DNA of 50,989 nt from Bacteroidales bacterium (lineage in GTDB: Bacteria > Bacteroidota > Bacteroidia > Bacteroidales > P3), in assembly GCA_017455205.1 (NCBI GenBank), contig JAFTBM010000021.1, positions 1 through 50,989 on the forward strand, in the 5' to 3' direction. A program made the translations under genes and the position numbers. Below the pieces are notes generated by a model. The model was not told where the DNA came from. It did not search any database and saw nothing but the letters and a program-made list of their open reading frames with translations. Shown here piece after piece: positions 9,901 through 17,698 of this stretch (position 1 is its first letter; each line of letters opens with the position of its first letter).

Positions 9901-10750
9901 TGAGCCGCTTGGCTGCCAAGGTGCCCATGTCCATCAGGCAGACGTACTTGTCGTTCCTACCCTTGTAATACTCCTTATGGTCGGCCAGGTACTGCTGGAA
10001 AGCCCCCTCTATCAACGGGCGGTAATAGCCGTCGTCGAAGGCCACCTCCTTCAGCTCGGTGGCAAAGGTGGTGTGGCGGCAGTGGTCGCTCCAGTAGGTG
10101 TCCAGCACACGGATTTCGGTCATCGTCGGGTCGCGATGCTCCTCGGCGGCGAAGTAGTGCTGGATATGCTTGAAATCGGCAAAGGTCATGGCCAAACCCA
10201 GCGAGGCATAGAGGCTGCGCAGCGGCTCTTCGTCCATGCTGGCAAATCCCTCAATCACCTTCACGTCGGCCGGCTCCTCATACTGCTCTGCCAGCGTCTG
10301 CGGCTTTGGGCCGTCGGCACGCCGACTGTCCACCGGATTGACGCAGTGCTGCACCACCGCCTGCTGCTGCTCTTCGCTGAGCGTTCCACTTATCACATAC
10401 GTGGTGGCCGAGCGGATGATGGGTTCCTCGCTGTCGCAGAGCAGCTTGACGCACTGCTCCGCCGAGTCGGCCCGCTGGTCGAACTGCCCAGGCAGGTACT
10501 CCACCGTGAAGCAGAAATCCCCTTCGCGGTGGGGGAACTGTTCGTCGTAGACCTCGTCCACCGGCGGCTCACTGAAGACCATCTGCCGCGCCTGGGCATA
10601 GGTGGCATCACTCACATTCTCCACGTCATACCTCACCAGCACCCGCACCCCCTCGGCCTTGATTCCAAGGTATTCCGACATCTCGCCCAGCAGCTCGTGC
10701 GCCCGCACGGCAAACATGGGCTTTTTCTCTACGTAAAGTCTTCTAACCAT
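6974..10750 (-). CDS. purL: Phosphoribosylformylglycinamidine synthase, large single-chain type
   Basis: Purine biosynthesis step 4: FGAR, glutamine and ATP to FGAM. The 1258-residue chain has the full large-PurL order: N-terminal PurS-like region, linker, two AIRS-like synthase halves (FKNETHNHPTEIEPFGGAAT; LGGRTGRDGCGGATGSSKSH; SIGGKDSMSGTF) and a C-terminal class I glutaminase (RVFIPAFPGTNCEYDSARAF; nucleophile in MLGICNGFQALIKLGL). Length is near E. coli PurL (about 1295). Odd: two short 9-bp tandem repeats are inserted in frame, one near residues 621-636 (T-S-x triplets) and one near 962-971 (QPIQPNQPK), both between conserved blocks. The plsC-like gene lies 8 bp upstream, the lipoprotein downstream. 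Confidence 0.97.
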   Translation of the reverse strand: MVRRLYVEKKPMFAVRAHELLGEMSEYLGIKAEGVRVLVRYDVENVSDATYAQARQMVFSEPPVDEVYDEQFPHREGDFCFTVEYLPGQFDQRADSAEQCVKLLCDSEEPIIRSATTYVISGTLSEEQQQAVVQHCVNPVDSRRADGPKPQTLAEQYEEPADVKVIEGFASMDEEPLRSLYASLGLAMTFADFKHIQHYFAAEEHRDPTMTEIRVLDTYWSDHCRHTTFATELKEVAFDDGYYRPLIEGAFQQYLADHKEYYKGRNDKYVCLMDMGTLAAKRLKRAGVLDDQEPSEEINACSIVVPVEIDGNREEWLINFKNETHNHPTEIEPFGGAATCLGGCIRDPLSGRTYVYQAMRVTGAADPTRPLGETLAGKLPQRKIVTTAARGYSSYGNQIGLATGLVSEVYHPNYVAKRMEIGAVIAAAPRRAVKRLSSDPGDVIILLGGRTGRDGCGGATGSSKSHTTASLTTCGAEVQKGNAPTERKIQRLFRREEVSRLIKKCNDFGAGGVSVAIGELADGLQINLDKVPKKYAGLDGTELAISESQERMAVVVAPQDVEQMLRYADEENLEATVVATVSAEPRMVISWRGKEIVNLNRRFIDTNGAHQETAVKVKMPSQTSRTSLTSSTSLTSVKELWLSTLADLNVCSQKGLVEMFDSSIGAGSVLMPFGGRYQLTPTQSMVGKLPLLDARCDTVTIMSYGLDPYLMSWSPFHGAAWNVLNSVAKIAAAGGDASRVRLTFQEYFKKLGADPYRWGEPVAALLGAYHAQMGLKLPSIGGKDSMSGTFNDIDVPPTLCSFAVGVSDLQHVLSPELKQAGSQLLLLDVRERAYDMPDYEDALAQYALLRQAIEQGQVRSAYVVGFGGLVEAVSKMAFGNKIGVCLNSNAATTPEELTAKHYGNIVVEVASVEGIPFRYVELGSTTAEPVLQVGEVRISMDEAIAAWQGTLESVFPTRTNRPTQPIQPNQPKPFDSIYLCRHKVARPRVFIPAFPGTNCEYDSARAFHRAGAESETLVFRNQNGQQIRESVAAYAEAIGRSQIVMIPGGFSAGDEPEGSAKFITSVFRNPRISEAVMELLQKREGLMLGICNGFQALIKLGLVPYGEIRPQAEDAPTLTFNTIGRHQSKMAYTRVSSNLSPWMRRATLGGTYIIPISHGEGRFVAPQACLESLFAAGQVATQYCDQQGQPTMDEEYNINGSYCAIEGITSPDGRVLGKMGHSERRSAGTARNIVGSYADGTFLNDDQQLFESGVEYFK
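7838..7864 (-). repeat. In-frame 9-bp tandem repeat in purL (distal)
   Basis: Three 9-bp units GGGCTGATT, GGGCTGAAT, GGGTTGCGT on the plus strand encode Thr-Gln-Pro-Ile-Gln-Pro-Asn-Gln-Pro in PurL, just before the glutaminase domain. The period keeps the reading frame. Confidence 0.75.
8843..8887 (-). repeat. In-frame 9-bp ACTAGT tandem repeat in purL (central)
   Basis: ACTAGT begins at 8843, 8852, 8861, 8870 and 8879, exactly every 9 bp, so five units. On the coding strand this gives Thr-Ser-x triplets (RTSLTSSTSLTS). It lies between two conserved synthase domains, where added residues can be tolerated. Confidence 0.9.
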
Positions 10751-10758
10751 ATCAGTCT

Positions 10759-11328
10759 TTATTGCTCATTGTCAAGTTCTACAAACTGCTTTGGATGCCG
10801 CGCCATCTGCGCCTTGAAGCCGCGGCGCACCTCTCGCAAGTCGGCCTCGAAATCGCCCGTGGGGACGATGGCTCGCTCGAGCCAGATGCGCTTGTGTCCA
10901 AAGTCGATGCAGGCGGGCACTATCGGCACCCCTGCCTGCGAGGCTATCTCCCAAAAGCCACGCTTCCAGCGGCGCGTGGGCTTGCGAGTGCCTTCGGGCG
11001 TGATGGCCAAGCTGAACGTCCCTCCACGTGCAAATTCGCGCACCGCCTGCCCCACCATGTCGCCCTTGCGGTTGCCTCGGTCGATCGGTATCGCCCCCAG
11101 CCTCCGCAGCAGCCCCCCCAGCGGCCAGCGGAAGAACTCCTTCTTGATGAAGATATGCCCATTGACGTCGAGTGCCCACAAGTAGGCAGCACCCACCAAG
11201 AAGTCGCTCACCGAGGTGTGCGGTGCCACCGCAAAGACGCACCGCCGCAACTCCGGACGCTCCCCATCCTCGGGAAGCTCAAATTTCCAACCACATAGGC
11301 GCACTATGGCTATCCAAATCCTTTTCAT
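10759..11328 (-). CDS. 1-acyl-glycerol-3-phosphate acyltransferase-like protein (PlsC family)
   Basis: A membrane-associated acyltransferase of the PlsC/LPLAT superfamily. The 189-residue form starting MKRIWIAIVRLCGWKFELPE carries an APHTSVSDFL block (H-x4-D catalytic motif: H, T, S, V, S, D), then GAIPIDRGNRKG and ITPEGTRKPTRRWKRGFWEIA, the glycerophosphate-binding EGTR motif. An upstream in-frame ATG at 11379 is less likely, because a TATATTTG promoter box at 11338-11345 falls inside that extension and sits 9 bases before the ATG at 11328. Shorter than true PlsC (about 240), so the exact acyl acceptor is unknown. It precedes purL by 8 bp. Confidence 0.87.
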   Translation of the reverse strand: MKRIWIAIVRLCGWKFELPEDGERPELRRCVFAVAPHTSVSDFLVGAAYLWALDVNGHIFIKKEFFRWPLGGLLRRLGAIPIDRGNRKGDMVGQAVREFARGGTFSLAITPEGTRKPTRRWKRGFWEIASQAGVPIVPACIDFGHKRIWLERAIVPTGDFEADLREVRRGFKAQMARHPKQFVELDNEQ

Positions 11329-11337
11329 TTCAACCTG

Positions 11338-11345
11338 CAAATATA
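11338..11345 (-). promoter_or_regulatory. -7 promoter box before the plsC-like gene
   Basis: TATATTTG on the minus strand fits TAnnTTTG. It lies 9 bases upstream of the ATG at 11328 and decides the start codon. No good -33 TTTG stands 19-20 bases further out. The rest of 11346-11577 is C-rich on the plus strand and shows no gene. Confidence 0.5.
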
Positions 11346-11577
11346 CGACTTTTTTCGCCACCCAGCCAAACTTTCCCACTCCCCTGCCGCATCTTTTTCC
11401 TCTGCCACACCCTTCTCCAATGCCACAACAGAGTGAATATCAACCATCCTAACCACTCCCCCACCCTGCGCTTCCTGCCCTCTTTATTCCCTCCCCGCAG
11501 CCCGATTTCCACTCTCCAAATCCCGCAAGCCCCCCCCGCCGTTTTTGCACCCTATCCAACCCGTATTTTTTCCACCC

Positions 11578-11720
11578 GGATACGGACTTGATACGGAGTG
11601 GATACGGAGCGGATACGGAGCGGATACGGAGCGGGTGGTAATTGAGAATTGAAAATTGAGAATTGAGAATTGAGAATTGAGAATTGAATAAATTGAGAAT
11701 TGAAAGTTGAGAATGGAGAA
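11578..11720. repeat. Composite minisatellite, copy 2
   Basis: Head CCCGGATACGGACTTGATAC, then 11-bp units (GGATACGGAGC type) to about 11635, then ATTGARA heptamers to about 11720. The head and the GGAGCGGGTGG junction are nearly identical to copy 3 at 30270, which shows a shared element and not independent slippage. Lies between the plsC-like gene and tRNA-Glu. Confidence 0.88.
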
Positions 11721-11746
11721 TTACGGGGCAAAAGGGCAGGGAATGG

Positions 11747-11775
11747 AAAAGCCGAGCAGCTGGTTGCTGCTCGGC
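11747..11775 (-). terminator. Rho-independent terminator of tRNA-Glu
   Basis: Perfect 10-bp stem: GCCGAGCAGC at 11751-11760 and its complement at 11766-11775, loop of 5, followed on the minus strand by TTTT (11750-11747). It begins directly after the encoded CCA of the tRNA. Confidence 0.9.
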
Positions 11776-11852
11776 TGGTACCGCATACGAGAGTCGAACT
11801 CGTGATCTTCTGCGTGAGAGGCAGATGTCCTGGACCACTAGACGAATGCGGC
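11776..11852 (-). tRNA. tRNA-Glu (anticodon CTC)
   Basis: Clover-leaf read by hand: acceptor GCCGCAT with ATGCGGT (first pair G-U), D stem GTCT/GGAC, anticodon stem TCTGC/GCAGA around the loop CTCTCAC, giving anticodon CTC at 11818-11816, T arm ACGAG-TTCGACT-CTCGT, discriminator A and encoded CCA. It decodes GAG. A promoter at 11893-11924 and a terminator right after it make it an independent unit. Confidence 0.95.
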
Positions 11853-11892
11853 TTTGTGTTCCTGTTTCCCTTTTTCGCTTGGAAAACGGGTG

Positions 11893-11924
11893 CAAAGGTA
11901 GGTGTTTTTTGCGTTCTGGCCAAA
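11893..11924 (-). promoter_or_regulatory. Promoter of tRNA-Glu
   Basis: Minus strand: TTTG at 11924-11921, 20-bp spacer, then TACCTTTG at 11900-11893, a good Bacteroidota -33/-7 pair. Transcription would begin some 30-35 bases before the mature tRNA. Confidence 0.7.
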
Positions 11925-11969
11925 TATTTTTTTTGTTTTTTGCCTATTCGTCTGTTTTTCAGCGTGGTT

Positions 11970-13856
11970 TTATTTCCTTCGCCTTGGGGGCATAGGGTAG
12001 TTTTTGGCGGGTGAGGGGCGGCGCTTGGCGGTTTTTGACGGCTGTTGGTCGCCGAAGAGGAGGGGGATGTAGCGGTCGAGGTGGTGGGTGAGGAGCGAGG
12101 CTTCGATGGCAGGTCGCTGGTCGGGCTGGTAGAAGAAGAAGAGGCGGCGCTGGTCGGCCTTGTCGGCGGGGCTGGTGGCCACGTGGAGGGGCTTCATGGT
12201 CGTGGGGTCGATGCCAGTGTAGTACATCTCGGTGGCGAGGGTCATGGGCGTAGGAGTAAAATCCTGGATTTGCTCAAGGCGGTAGCCCATCTGCTTCATC
12301 GTCAGCGCCAGGTCGGCCATGTCCTCGAGGCGGCAGCCAGGATGGCTGCTGATGAAGTAGGGGATGAGCTGGTAGCGCAGACCAGCCTCGCGGCATATCT
12401 CGTCGAAGCGGCTCTTGGTGGTGCGGAAGAGGTCGAAGGAGGGCTTTCGCATCATCGATAGGACGTGGGGCGAGGTGTGCTCGGGTGCCACTTTCAGGCG
12501 TCCACTGGTGTGGCTGACAACCACTTGCCGGAAATATTGCCAGCCACCATTGTCCTCGGTGAAGAGGTCGCAACGGATGCCGCTACCGACATAGAGGTGT
12601 TTTACTTTGGGGTGGCTCGCCACCTTCCGCAGCAAGGCGATCATGGGACGGTGGTCGCTGTCGAGGTTGGGGCAAAGGCTGGGCATCGAGCAGCTGTAGC
12701 GTACGCACTTGCGGCACAGCTCGGGGTTCCGCCCCTTCATGCGCCACATGTTGGCCGAGGGGCCGCCGAGGTCGGTCAGCACGCCGTGGAAGTCGGGGTC
12801 GGCGGTGATGAGCTCCACCTCGCGGAGGATGCTCTCTTCGCTGCGCGAGGCTATTTGCTTGCCCTGATGGGCACTGATGGTGCAGAACGAGCAGCCGCCG
12901 AAGCAGCCGCGGTGGGTGCAGACGCTCCAGCGTATCATCTCGAAGGCCGGTATCGTGCCGCGTTTCTTGTACTTGGGGTGCGGCAGGCGCATATACGGCA
13001 GGTCGAAGCTCGCGTCGATTTCCTCTGTCGTCATGGGTGGCTCCGGCGGGTTCACCACCACATAGCGGTTGCCGTGCTGCTGGATGAGCGTTGCCGCCTC
13101 TATCTTGTTGCTCTCGCGCTCGATGATCTGATAGTTCTCCGCCTCGGCGCGTTTGCTCCGCTGGCACTCCTCATAGGAGTGGAGCTCGATTATCTGACTA
13201 TTCAGAGTATTCAGAGTACTCCGATTACTCGGATTACTCCGATTACTCCGACAATACGCCACCTGCGGCAGCCCATAGAGGTCTTCAATCGGGTGTCCCG
13301 CGTCAAGCAGCCTGGCTATCTTCAGCGTCGTCCTCTCCCCCATCCCGTAGTTCAGCAGGTCGGCGGGGGTGTCAATCAGAATGCTGGGGAATAAGCGGTC
13401 GTCCCAGTAGTCGTAGTGCGCCAGGCGTCGCATGGAGGCCTCGATGCCCGCCATGATGACCGGCACATCGGGGTACAGTTGTTTCAGTATCCGCGTGTAG
13501 ACGTAGGTCGCGCGGTCGGGACGGAATCCCGCCTGTCCGCCGGGGGTGTAGGCGTCGTCGTGCCGCAGGCGCCGCGCCGCGGTGTAGTGGTTCACCATGC
13601 TGTCCATTGCCCCGCTGGTGACTCCGAAGAAGAGCCTCGGCCGCCCGAACTTGCGGAAGTCGCGCAGGTCGTCCCTCCAGTTCGGCTGCGGGATGATGGC
13701 CACGCGGAATCCCGCCGCCTCTAATGTCCGCCCGATCACCGCCGTCCCGAACGACGGATGGTCGATATAAGCATCGCCCGTGACCAGCACCACGTCCACC
13801 TGCTCCCATCCCAGGCGTTTGACCTCATCGAGTGTTATCGGCAAAAAATGCGGCAT
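11970..13856 (-). CDS. YgiQ-type radical SAM protein (UPF0313)
   Basis: A 628-residue radical SAM protein of the YgiQ family, whose substrate is not established. N-terminal UPF0313 region (DVVLVTGDAYIDHPSFGTAV; GVTSGAMDSMVNHYTA), then the radical SAM core with the 4Fe-4S motif CTHRGCFGGCSFCTISAHQG (family spacing of the three cysteines CFGGCSFC) and YVGSGIRCDLFT. A basic tail (KTAKRRPSPAKNYPMPPRRRK) ends it. Odd: residues about 202-219 are encoded by a six-unit 9-bp tandem repeat that makes an Asn/Ser-rich linker absent from the conserved fold. Its ATG is one base after the methyltransferase stop codon, so it may be read from the restriction-modification operon. Confidence 0.93.
   Translation of the reverse strand: MPHFLPITLDEVKRLGWEQVDVVLVTGDAYIDHPSFGTAVIGRTLEAAGFRVAIIPQPNWRDDLRDFRKFGRPRLFFGVTSGAMDSMVNHYTAARRLRHDDAYTPGGQAGFRPDRATYVYTRILKQLYPDVPVIMAGIEASMRRLAHYDYWDDRLFPSILIDTPADLLNYGMGERTTLKIARLLDAGHPIEDLYGLPQVAYCRSNRSNPSNRSTLNTLNSQIIELHSYEECQRSKRAEAENYQIIERESNKIEAATLIQQHGNRYVVVNPPEPPMTTEEIDASFDLPYMRLPHPKYKKRGTIPAFEMIRWSVCTHRGCFGGCSFCTISAHQGKQIASRSEESILREVELITADPDFHGVLTDLGGPSANMWRMKGRNPELCRKCVRYSCSMPSLCPNLDSDHRPMIALLRKVASHPKVKHLYVGSGIRCDLFTEDNGGWQYFRQVVVSHTSGRLKVAPEHTSPHVLSMMRKPSFDLFRTTKSRFDEICREAGLRYQLIPYFISSHPGCRLEDMADLALTMKQMGYRLEQIQDFTPTPMTLATEMYYTGIDPTTMKPLHVATSPADKADQRRLFFFYQPDQRPAIEASLLTHHLDRYIPLLFGDQQPSKTAKRRPSPAKNYPMPPRRRK
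13199..13252 (-). repeat. In-frame 9-bp tandem repeat in the YgiQ-type gene
   Basis: Six contiguous 9-bp units on the plus strand: TATTCAGAG twice, then TACTCCGAT, TACTCGGAT, TACTCCGAT, TACTCCGAC. They encode the linker SNRSNPSNRSTLNTLN. The frame is preserved. Confidence 0.9.
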
Positions 13857-13857
13857 C

Positions 13858-15588
13858 TTATTTGTTTAACACTCTTCCCAGAAACGTATCCGTGAACGCG
13901 TGCTGGTATCTCAATGTGAGCATCTGGTATTTTGGGAGACTTTCGAGGTATTCCAACTCGAAAACAAAGCGGGGCGCTTTCAGGTCTTTCTTGGTTTCGG
14001 TGTGTACCTCGGTTTTGTCTCCCAGCCGCAGTAGCTTTATTAAGTAGATGTCCCGAACCCCTTTCCCTTTGATGTAGGGCATAAAGTAATATAGTTTGTT
14101 GAGTGCGATAGTGGACGGGAACTTTCGAATCGAGTCCGTATAGTAGAGTTTGGTTGGTTCTTCTGTGAGAAAATATTTTTCATTGTCTTTCTTCACTATT
14201 CCCACAAGTAAACGTTTTGAGGGGTCTAGTTGGTATGTCTTCTTGGGTTTGTTGTAAACCAGCTCTTTTGTCTCAGTGTTGAACAAGTCCAATGTCAGTG
14301 CCGGACGCGGGTTACGTTGTTTATGGATAGGCTTGGTTGACACAGGTGCTTCGTCGTAGATAAACTGATAGAGACTACGTCCAATTTCTTGCACGATACC
14401 GCACACCAAAGCGTTACCCATTAGGAAAGCACGGCGCCCATCCGACACGTCAGGATGATACGTATGATTGTCGGGAAACATGTTCAGGCGTTCCATCTCG
14501 ATAGGAATCAGGCGGCGATAGCGACCAGATGGAGTCTGCACCACATGCTTGAATCGCGACGGGGCCGAGCCTCCTTCACCTGTAATCATAGTGCGAGATG
14601 GCTTGTCAAGGTAGTCGGGGAATGCCATTCCACCCTCAGAGAATACATATTCGAAGCCTCCCTTTGAAATACGGTTTATCTTTTTTGCGCCTTTCTCGTA
14701 TTGCCATTTGGGCAGTTCTTCTTCCGAGATGAAGAACTCTTCAGGAACAAAGTCCTCGTCGACAAGAATGTCGCCCAACATCTGGCGAGTGCCATCGTAG
14801 ACAGGTATGGCTTCAACCGAATACACATGTCGGTCAATCATGATGCCAGCATTCTCGAAAGGACTGTCTTTTTGTCCTTTGTTGAAATTTGCCGACACTT
14901 CTTGTATAGAGCCTTTGATATCGAATTCCGATTGTGTTCCTTCATCGGCACTGAATGGGAAAGCTTCGGCCATGACCCCCTCGAACTTCACCCAGTTTTC
15001 CATCGTTTCAATTTTGTTAGCGACTTCAGAGCCCTTTTGGTATCCTACAATATACGTTCTGCGTCTGCGCTGTGGCATTCCGTAGTCGGCAGCGTTGATG
15101 ATACGCCATTCGACAATATATCCGAGGTTGGACAGCGATGCCAAAATGATGGCGAAATCGCGTCCTCGCTGTGTAGCAGGGGAATTCAGCAGACGGTCTA
15201 CATTTTCGAAAAAGATATATCGCGGGCGCTTATCCACCTTTTCCTCAAGAATGCGATATATTTGCCACCAAAGCACACCTTTCTTGCCCTCGATTCCTCC
15301 CGAACGGCTCAATGTTGCCGCCACCGAGTAATCCTGGCAAGGGAAGCCTCCAACAAGTAGGTCGTGGTCGGGAATTTCTTCTGTCTTGACAAGGTTGATG
15401 TCTTTGTTTACATGCCCCTTATATCCGAATCTAGCTTTATATACAAGGGATGCGTCTTGATGTAATGTCGAAGGCTCCCACTGATTATTCCAGATGGTCT
15501 CGTATGCATCCGATGCACCTTCCAATCCGATGCGAAATCCTCCTACACCGGCAAATAGCTCCACTACCTTTATATGATGCTTAGGCAT
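13858..15588 (-). CDS. C5-cytosine DNA methyltransferase of a Sau3AI-type system
   Basis: Protects DNA by methylating cytosine. Of 576 residues, the first roughly 400 show the C5-MTase order: motif I ELFAGVGGFRIGLEG (10-24), motif IV GGFPCQDYSVA with catalytic C84, motif VI FENVDRLL, motif VIII YGMPQRRRRTYIVGY, and motifs IX-X near SRTMITGEGG and MGNALVCGIVQEIGR. The roughly 160-residue C-terminal part is an addition with no family I recognise. It overlaps the endonuclease gene by 8 bp, so the two are translationally coupled. Site is inferred as GATC from the partner endonuclease. Base composition is more A+T rich than the flanks. Confidence 0.92.
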   Translation of the reverse strand: MPKHHIKVVELFAGVGGFRIGLEGASDAYETIWNNQWEPSTLHQDASLVYKARFGYKGHVNKDINLVKTEEIPDHDLLVGGFPCQDYSVAATLSRSGGIEGKKGVLWWQIYRILEEKVDKRPRYIFFENVDRLLNSPATQRGRDFAIILASLSNLGYIVEWRIINAADYGMPQRRRRTYIVGYQKGSEVANKIETMENWVKFEGVMAEAFPFSADEGTQSEFDIKGSIQEVSANFNKGQKDSPFENAGIMIDRHVYSVEAIPVYDGTRQMLGDILVDEDFVPEEFFISEEELPKWQYEKGAKKINRISKGGFEYVFSEGGMAFPDYLDKPSRTMITGEGGSAPSRFKHVVQTPSGRYRRLIPIEMERLNMFPDNHTYHPDVSDGRRAFLMGNALVCGIVQEIGRSLYQFIYDEAPVSTKPIHKQRNPRPALTLDLFNTETKELVYNKPKKTYQLDPSKRLLVGIVKKDNEKYFLTEEPTKLYYTDSIRKFPSTIALNKLYYFMPYIKGKGVRDIYLIKLLRLGDKTEVHTETKKDLKAPRFVFELEYLESLPKYQMLTLRYQHAFTDTFLGRVLNK

Positions 15589-17011
15589 TCAACTTCTCCT
15601 TTCTTCTATTTTCTACGATTTCTCGCACATACTCATTATTAAACCAGTAACAGAACTTTTTGGCATCTTTACCATCTGGAGTTGGTGCAAGGTCGGTTGC
15701 CTTCAGAGCTTTGGGGCGAACATGGAATTTCTTCCTATCAGTACCTTTCCACCAGTATTCCTCTGAAATATGACCGACAAGAACATTAGTTCTGATATGA
15801 TCCCAATAAACTTCTGCCCAATCCAAGTCCTTTTGTGGCATTGTCCAGAAAAAAACATCATCCAGCAAATAATCCTCTTTTCCGGCTGTCTGCTCTCTGA
15901 ATACGACAAACATAAAACGACTGGAATATAATTCATACAATCGAGAGTCAGTCCACTCATCGCATTCTGCCACCTCTATGTAGTCTATATTCTCGAATGA
16001 CATCGCCTCCTTTATGATGCCACTGGCTTGCACGCGAATTGTTTTCATTGTAAGACCTGCTTTGAGAAATTCCTCAGAGCGGTTCACGTTGGCACACTTG
16101 GCAGAGGCTGCGATAGCATTGGCAATAAGTGCGAACTTGTTTTTTGGATTATTCTCGATATTGACATTCTTCCTCTTCGCAATCTTTTCAAAGGGCATGT
16201 TTAAGAACGGTTTAAACCGATTGAGCAGAATGTCGTCAAAAGAGTGATTCAGAAGAGCCTTGGTACTGACAAGCTCTGATTTAACTTCTGGTATGTTTGA
16301 GATTGCATTTTTACCACTCTTGACAACGTACTCCAACACAGTACGCATATACGCCATTTTGAGGCTGAATGCTCTACGTGGAGCGTTGATATCATTATTG
16401 GGCTGTTTCATCAGGCTTTCGCCTTTCTGTCCTTTTCGACATGCACCAAGATACATTGTATCGCCCTCGGATAACTCATGAGCCTTTCCCTGTTTTATCT
16501 TGTCAATGATGACTTCGTAATCATGCTTGATAATCAACAAATCCTTCTTTGGGAGTTTCCACAGGACGGAAAAGATGAACTCCAAATCGAGTTTATCGCA
16601 GTTATTTTTATGCAAGTAAAAGAGCAACAACATTAACTGGCACTTCAAATAGAAGTGCGAATGTTCGAAGTCTTCATCAACCACTTCGCAGTAATTAATC
16701 ATGTTGCACACAAGACGTTCCTTAATAAGGTAGTTGTCCTGTTTGCTCTTCTTTAAAGGAGTACATTTCAGTTCCATTCCAGCCTCGGAGAAATCAGCAC
16801 CGACATAATTGTTGGTTTCAAGCATAAAGAATATGTTCTCCACCATCTGTCCAAGGCTTCCTTTACCCTTCTTCGGCTCATATCCTTCCCTCACGAAGTC
16901 TCGTAGGGTTTTACCTAATATTTTTTTGCTGTATTCAAAGATACTTGTGGCATCTTTGATATTATAGGGCAATGAGGTTATTGTATTATGGTTAACTGCC
17001 ATATTGTTCAT
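15581..17011 (-). CDS. Sau3AI/MutH-type type II restriction endonuclease
   Basis: A 476-residue protein close in length to Sau3AI (489). Its N-terminal domain has the MutH-fold active site: VEN (E58), then ADFSEAGMELKCTPLKKSK with D73, E80 and K82, matching MutH E56, D70, E77 and K79 in spacing. Sau3AI carries a second, catalytically dead MutH-like domain that acts in DNA binding; the C-terminal half here (after about 220) would fill that role. Expected to cut GATC; the specificity is inference. An alternative start is the second Met at 17002. Promoter box at 17081-17088; endonuclease first, methyltransferase second. Confidence 0.88.
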   Translation of the reverse strand: MNNMAVNHNTITSLPYNIKDATSIFEYSKKILGKTLRDFVREGYEPKKGKGSLGQMVENIFFMLETNNYVGADFSEAGMELKCTPLKKSKQDNYLIKERLVCNMINYCEVVDEDFEHSHFYLKCQLMLLLFYLHKNNCDKLDLEFIFSVLWKLPKKDLLIIKHDYEVIIDKIKQGKAHELSEGDTMYLGACRKGQKGESLMKQPNNDINAPRRAFSLKMAYMRTVLEYVVKSGKNAISNIPEVKSELVSTKALLNHSFDDILLNRFKPFLNMPFEKIAKRKNVNIENNPKNKFALIANAIAASAKCANVNRSEEFLKAGLTMKTIRVQASGIIKEAMSFENIDYIEVAECDEWTDSRLYELYSSRFMFVVFREQTAGKEDYLLDDVFFWTMPQKDLDWAEVYWDHIRTNVLVGHISEEYWWKGTDRKKFHVRPKALKATDLAPTPDGKDAKKFCYWFNNEYVREIVENRRKEKLNA

Positions 17012-17080
17012 TTATTCTACTACGCGGGTTGCCCCTCCGTTTATTTGTGTCTACGATATTTATATATCTTTTTCAAACTG

Positions 17081-17088
17081 TAAAGATA
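17081..17088 (-). promoter_or_regulatory. Probable -7 box for the Sau3AI-type operon
   Basis: TATCTTTA on the minus strand, one base off TAnnTTTG, with TTAG (one off TTTG) 19 bases further upstream. It lies about 70 bp before the endonuclease ATG, between it and the truncated hsdS. Confidence 0.45.
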
Positions 17089-17113
17089 CGCAATTATTCT
17101 GAATTATCTAAAT

Positions 17114-17695
17114 TTATTTGCATTCAGGAGTTACTGGCCCGATAAATACCGATGGTGACACGCGGCGGTTGATGTTGCGGTGGCTTTTGTCGTTTTTTTT
17201 CTCGGCGGCAGCAATGCTGCCCTGCACCGCCGCGATGGCCTCATCCACCTTCGAGAGCAACGTAGCGATGGCGGTTTGAGCGGTTTTTGATTGAGGTATA
17301 TTTATTTTGATGCGACTAACTTTCGGTGCGGTAAGTTGAGGAACGCCGGTACTTTCTTTTGGAAAATGGACTTGTGAATTAAGATAATAAGTAACATATC
17401 TACAATCAATGTCTATTTTAGGTTGAAGAACAAGTAACCTAACTATGGCGTCAAAATCTTCATCACGATATTCTGCGTGACCAACATCACCTCTTCCTGT
17501 TATCGTTACAGCGTTGCCTTTAAAACGAGGTTTGGATGTATAGCCATATAATCCCTTATTTTCTAAAGAATTCGCAAATATTGGATACTTAAACTCTTCA
17601 GTTTGCATTGAAGAAAAAAACAAACCCTGCAAGTCGCCACCCGCCTTGACATCAAAAAGAGTCCCAACTATTTCTGTTTTCCAGCCTTCCATCAT
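17114..17695 (-). CDS. hsdS: Type I restriction specificity subunit, half-length / truncated HsdS
   Basis: The DNA-recognition subunit of a type I system. The 193 residues cover only one target-recognition domain (GWKTEIVGTLFDVKAGGDLQ; TITGRGDVGHAEYR; LLVLQPKIDIDCRYVTYYLN) and one conserved helix (AIATLLSKVDEAIAAVQGSI). A normal HsdS of about 400 residues has two TRDs. After AAEKK the family continuation is lost and the tail KSHRNINRRVSPSVFIGPVTPECK is unlike HsdS, which suggests a recombination or insertion junction. It follows the AlbA-type gene by 3 bp. Either a remnant or a half-S that could dimerise; truncation is favoured because hsdR is also missing. Confidence 0.8.
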   Translation of the reverse strand: MMEGWKTEIVGTLFDVKAGGDLQGLFFSSMQTEEFKYPIFANSLENKGLYGYTSKPRFKGNAVTITGRGDVGHAEYRDEDFDAIVRLLVLQPKIDIDCRYVTYYLNSQVHFPKESTGVPQLTAPKVSRIKINIPQSKTAQTAIATLLSKVDEAIAAVQGSIAAAEKKNDKSHRNINRRVSPSVFIGPVTPECK

Positions 17696-17698
17696 TGT

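Noticed and set aside
6509-11185. Long plus-strand frames opposite purL
   Set aside because: Antisense shadows of a G+C-rich conserved gene; no family features.
11449-11923. Two overlapping minus-strand frames over the tRNA region
   Set aside because: They run through the tRNA-Glu, its terminator and the ATTGARA repeats and show no protein family.
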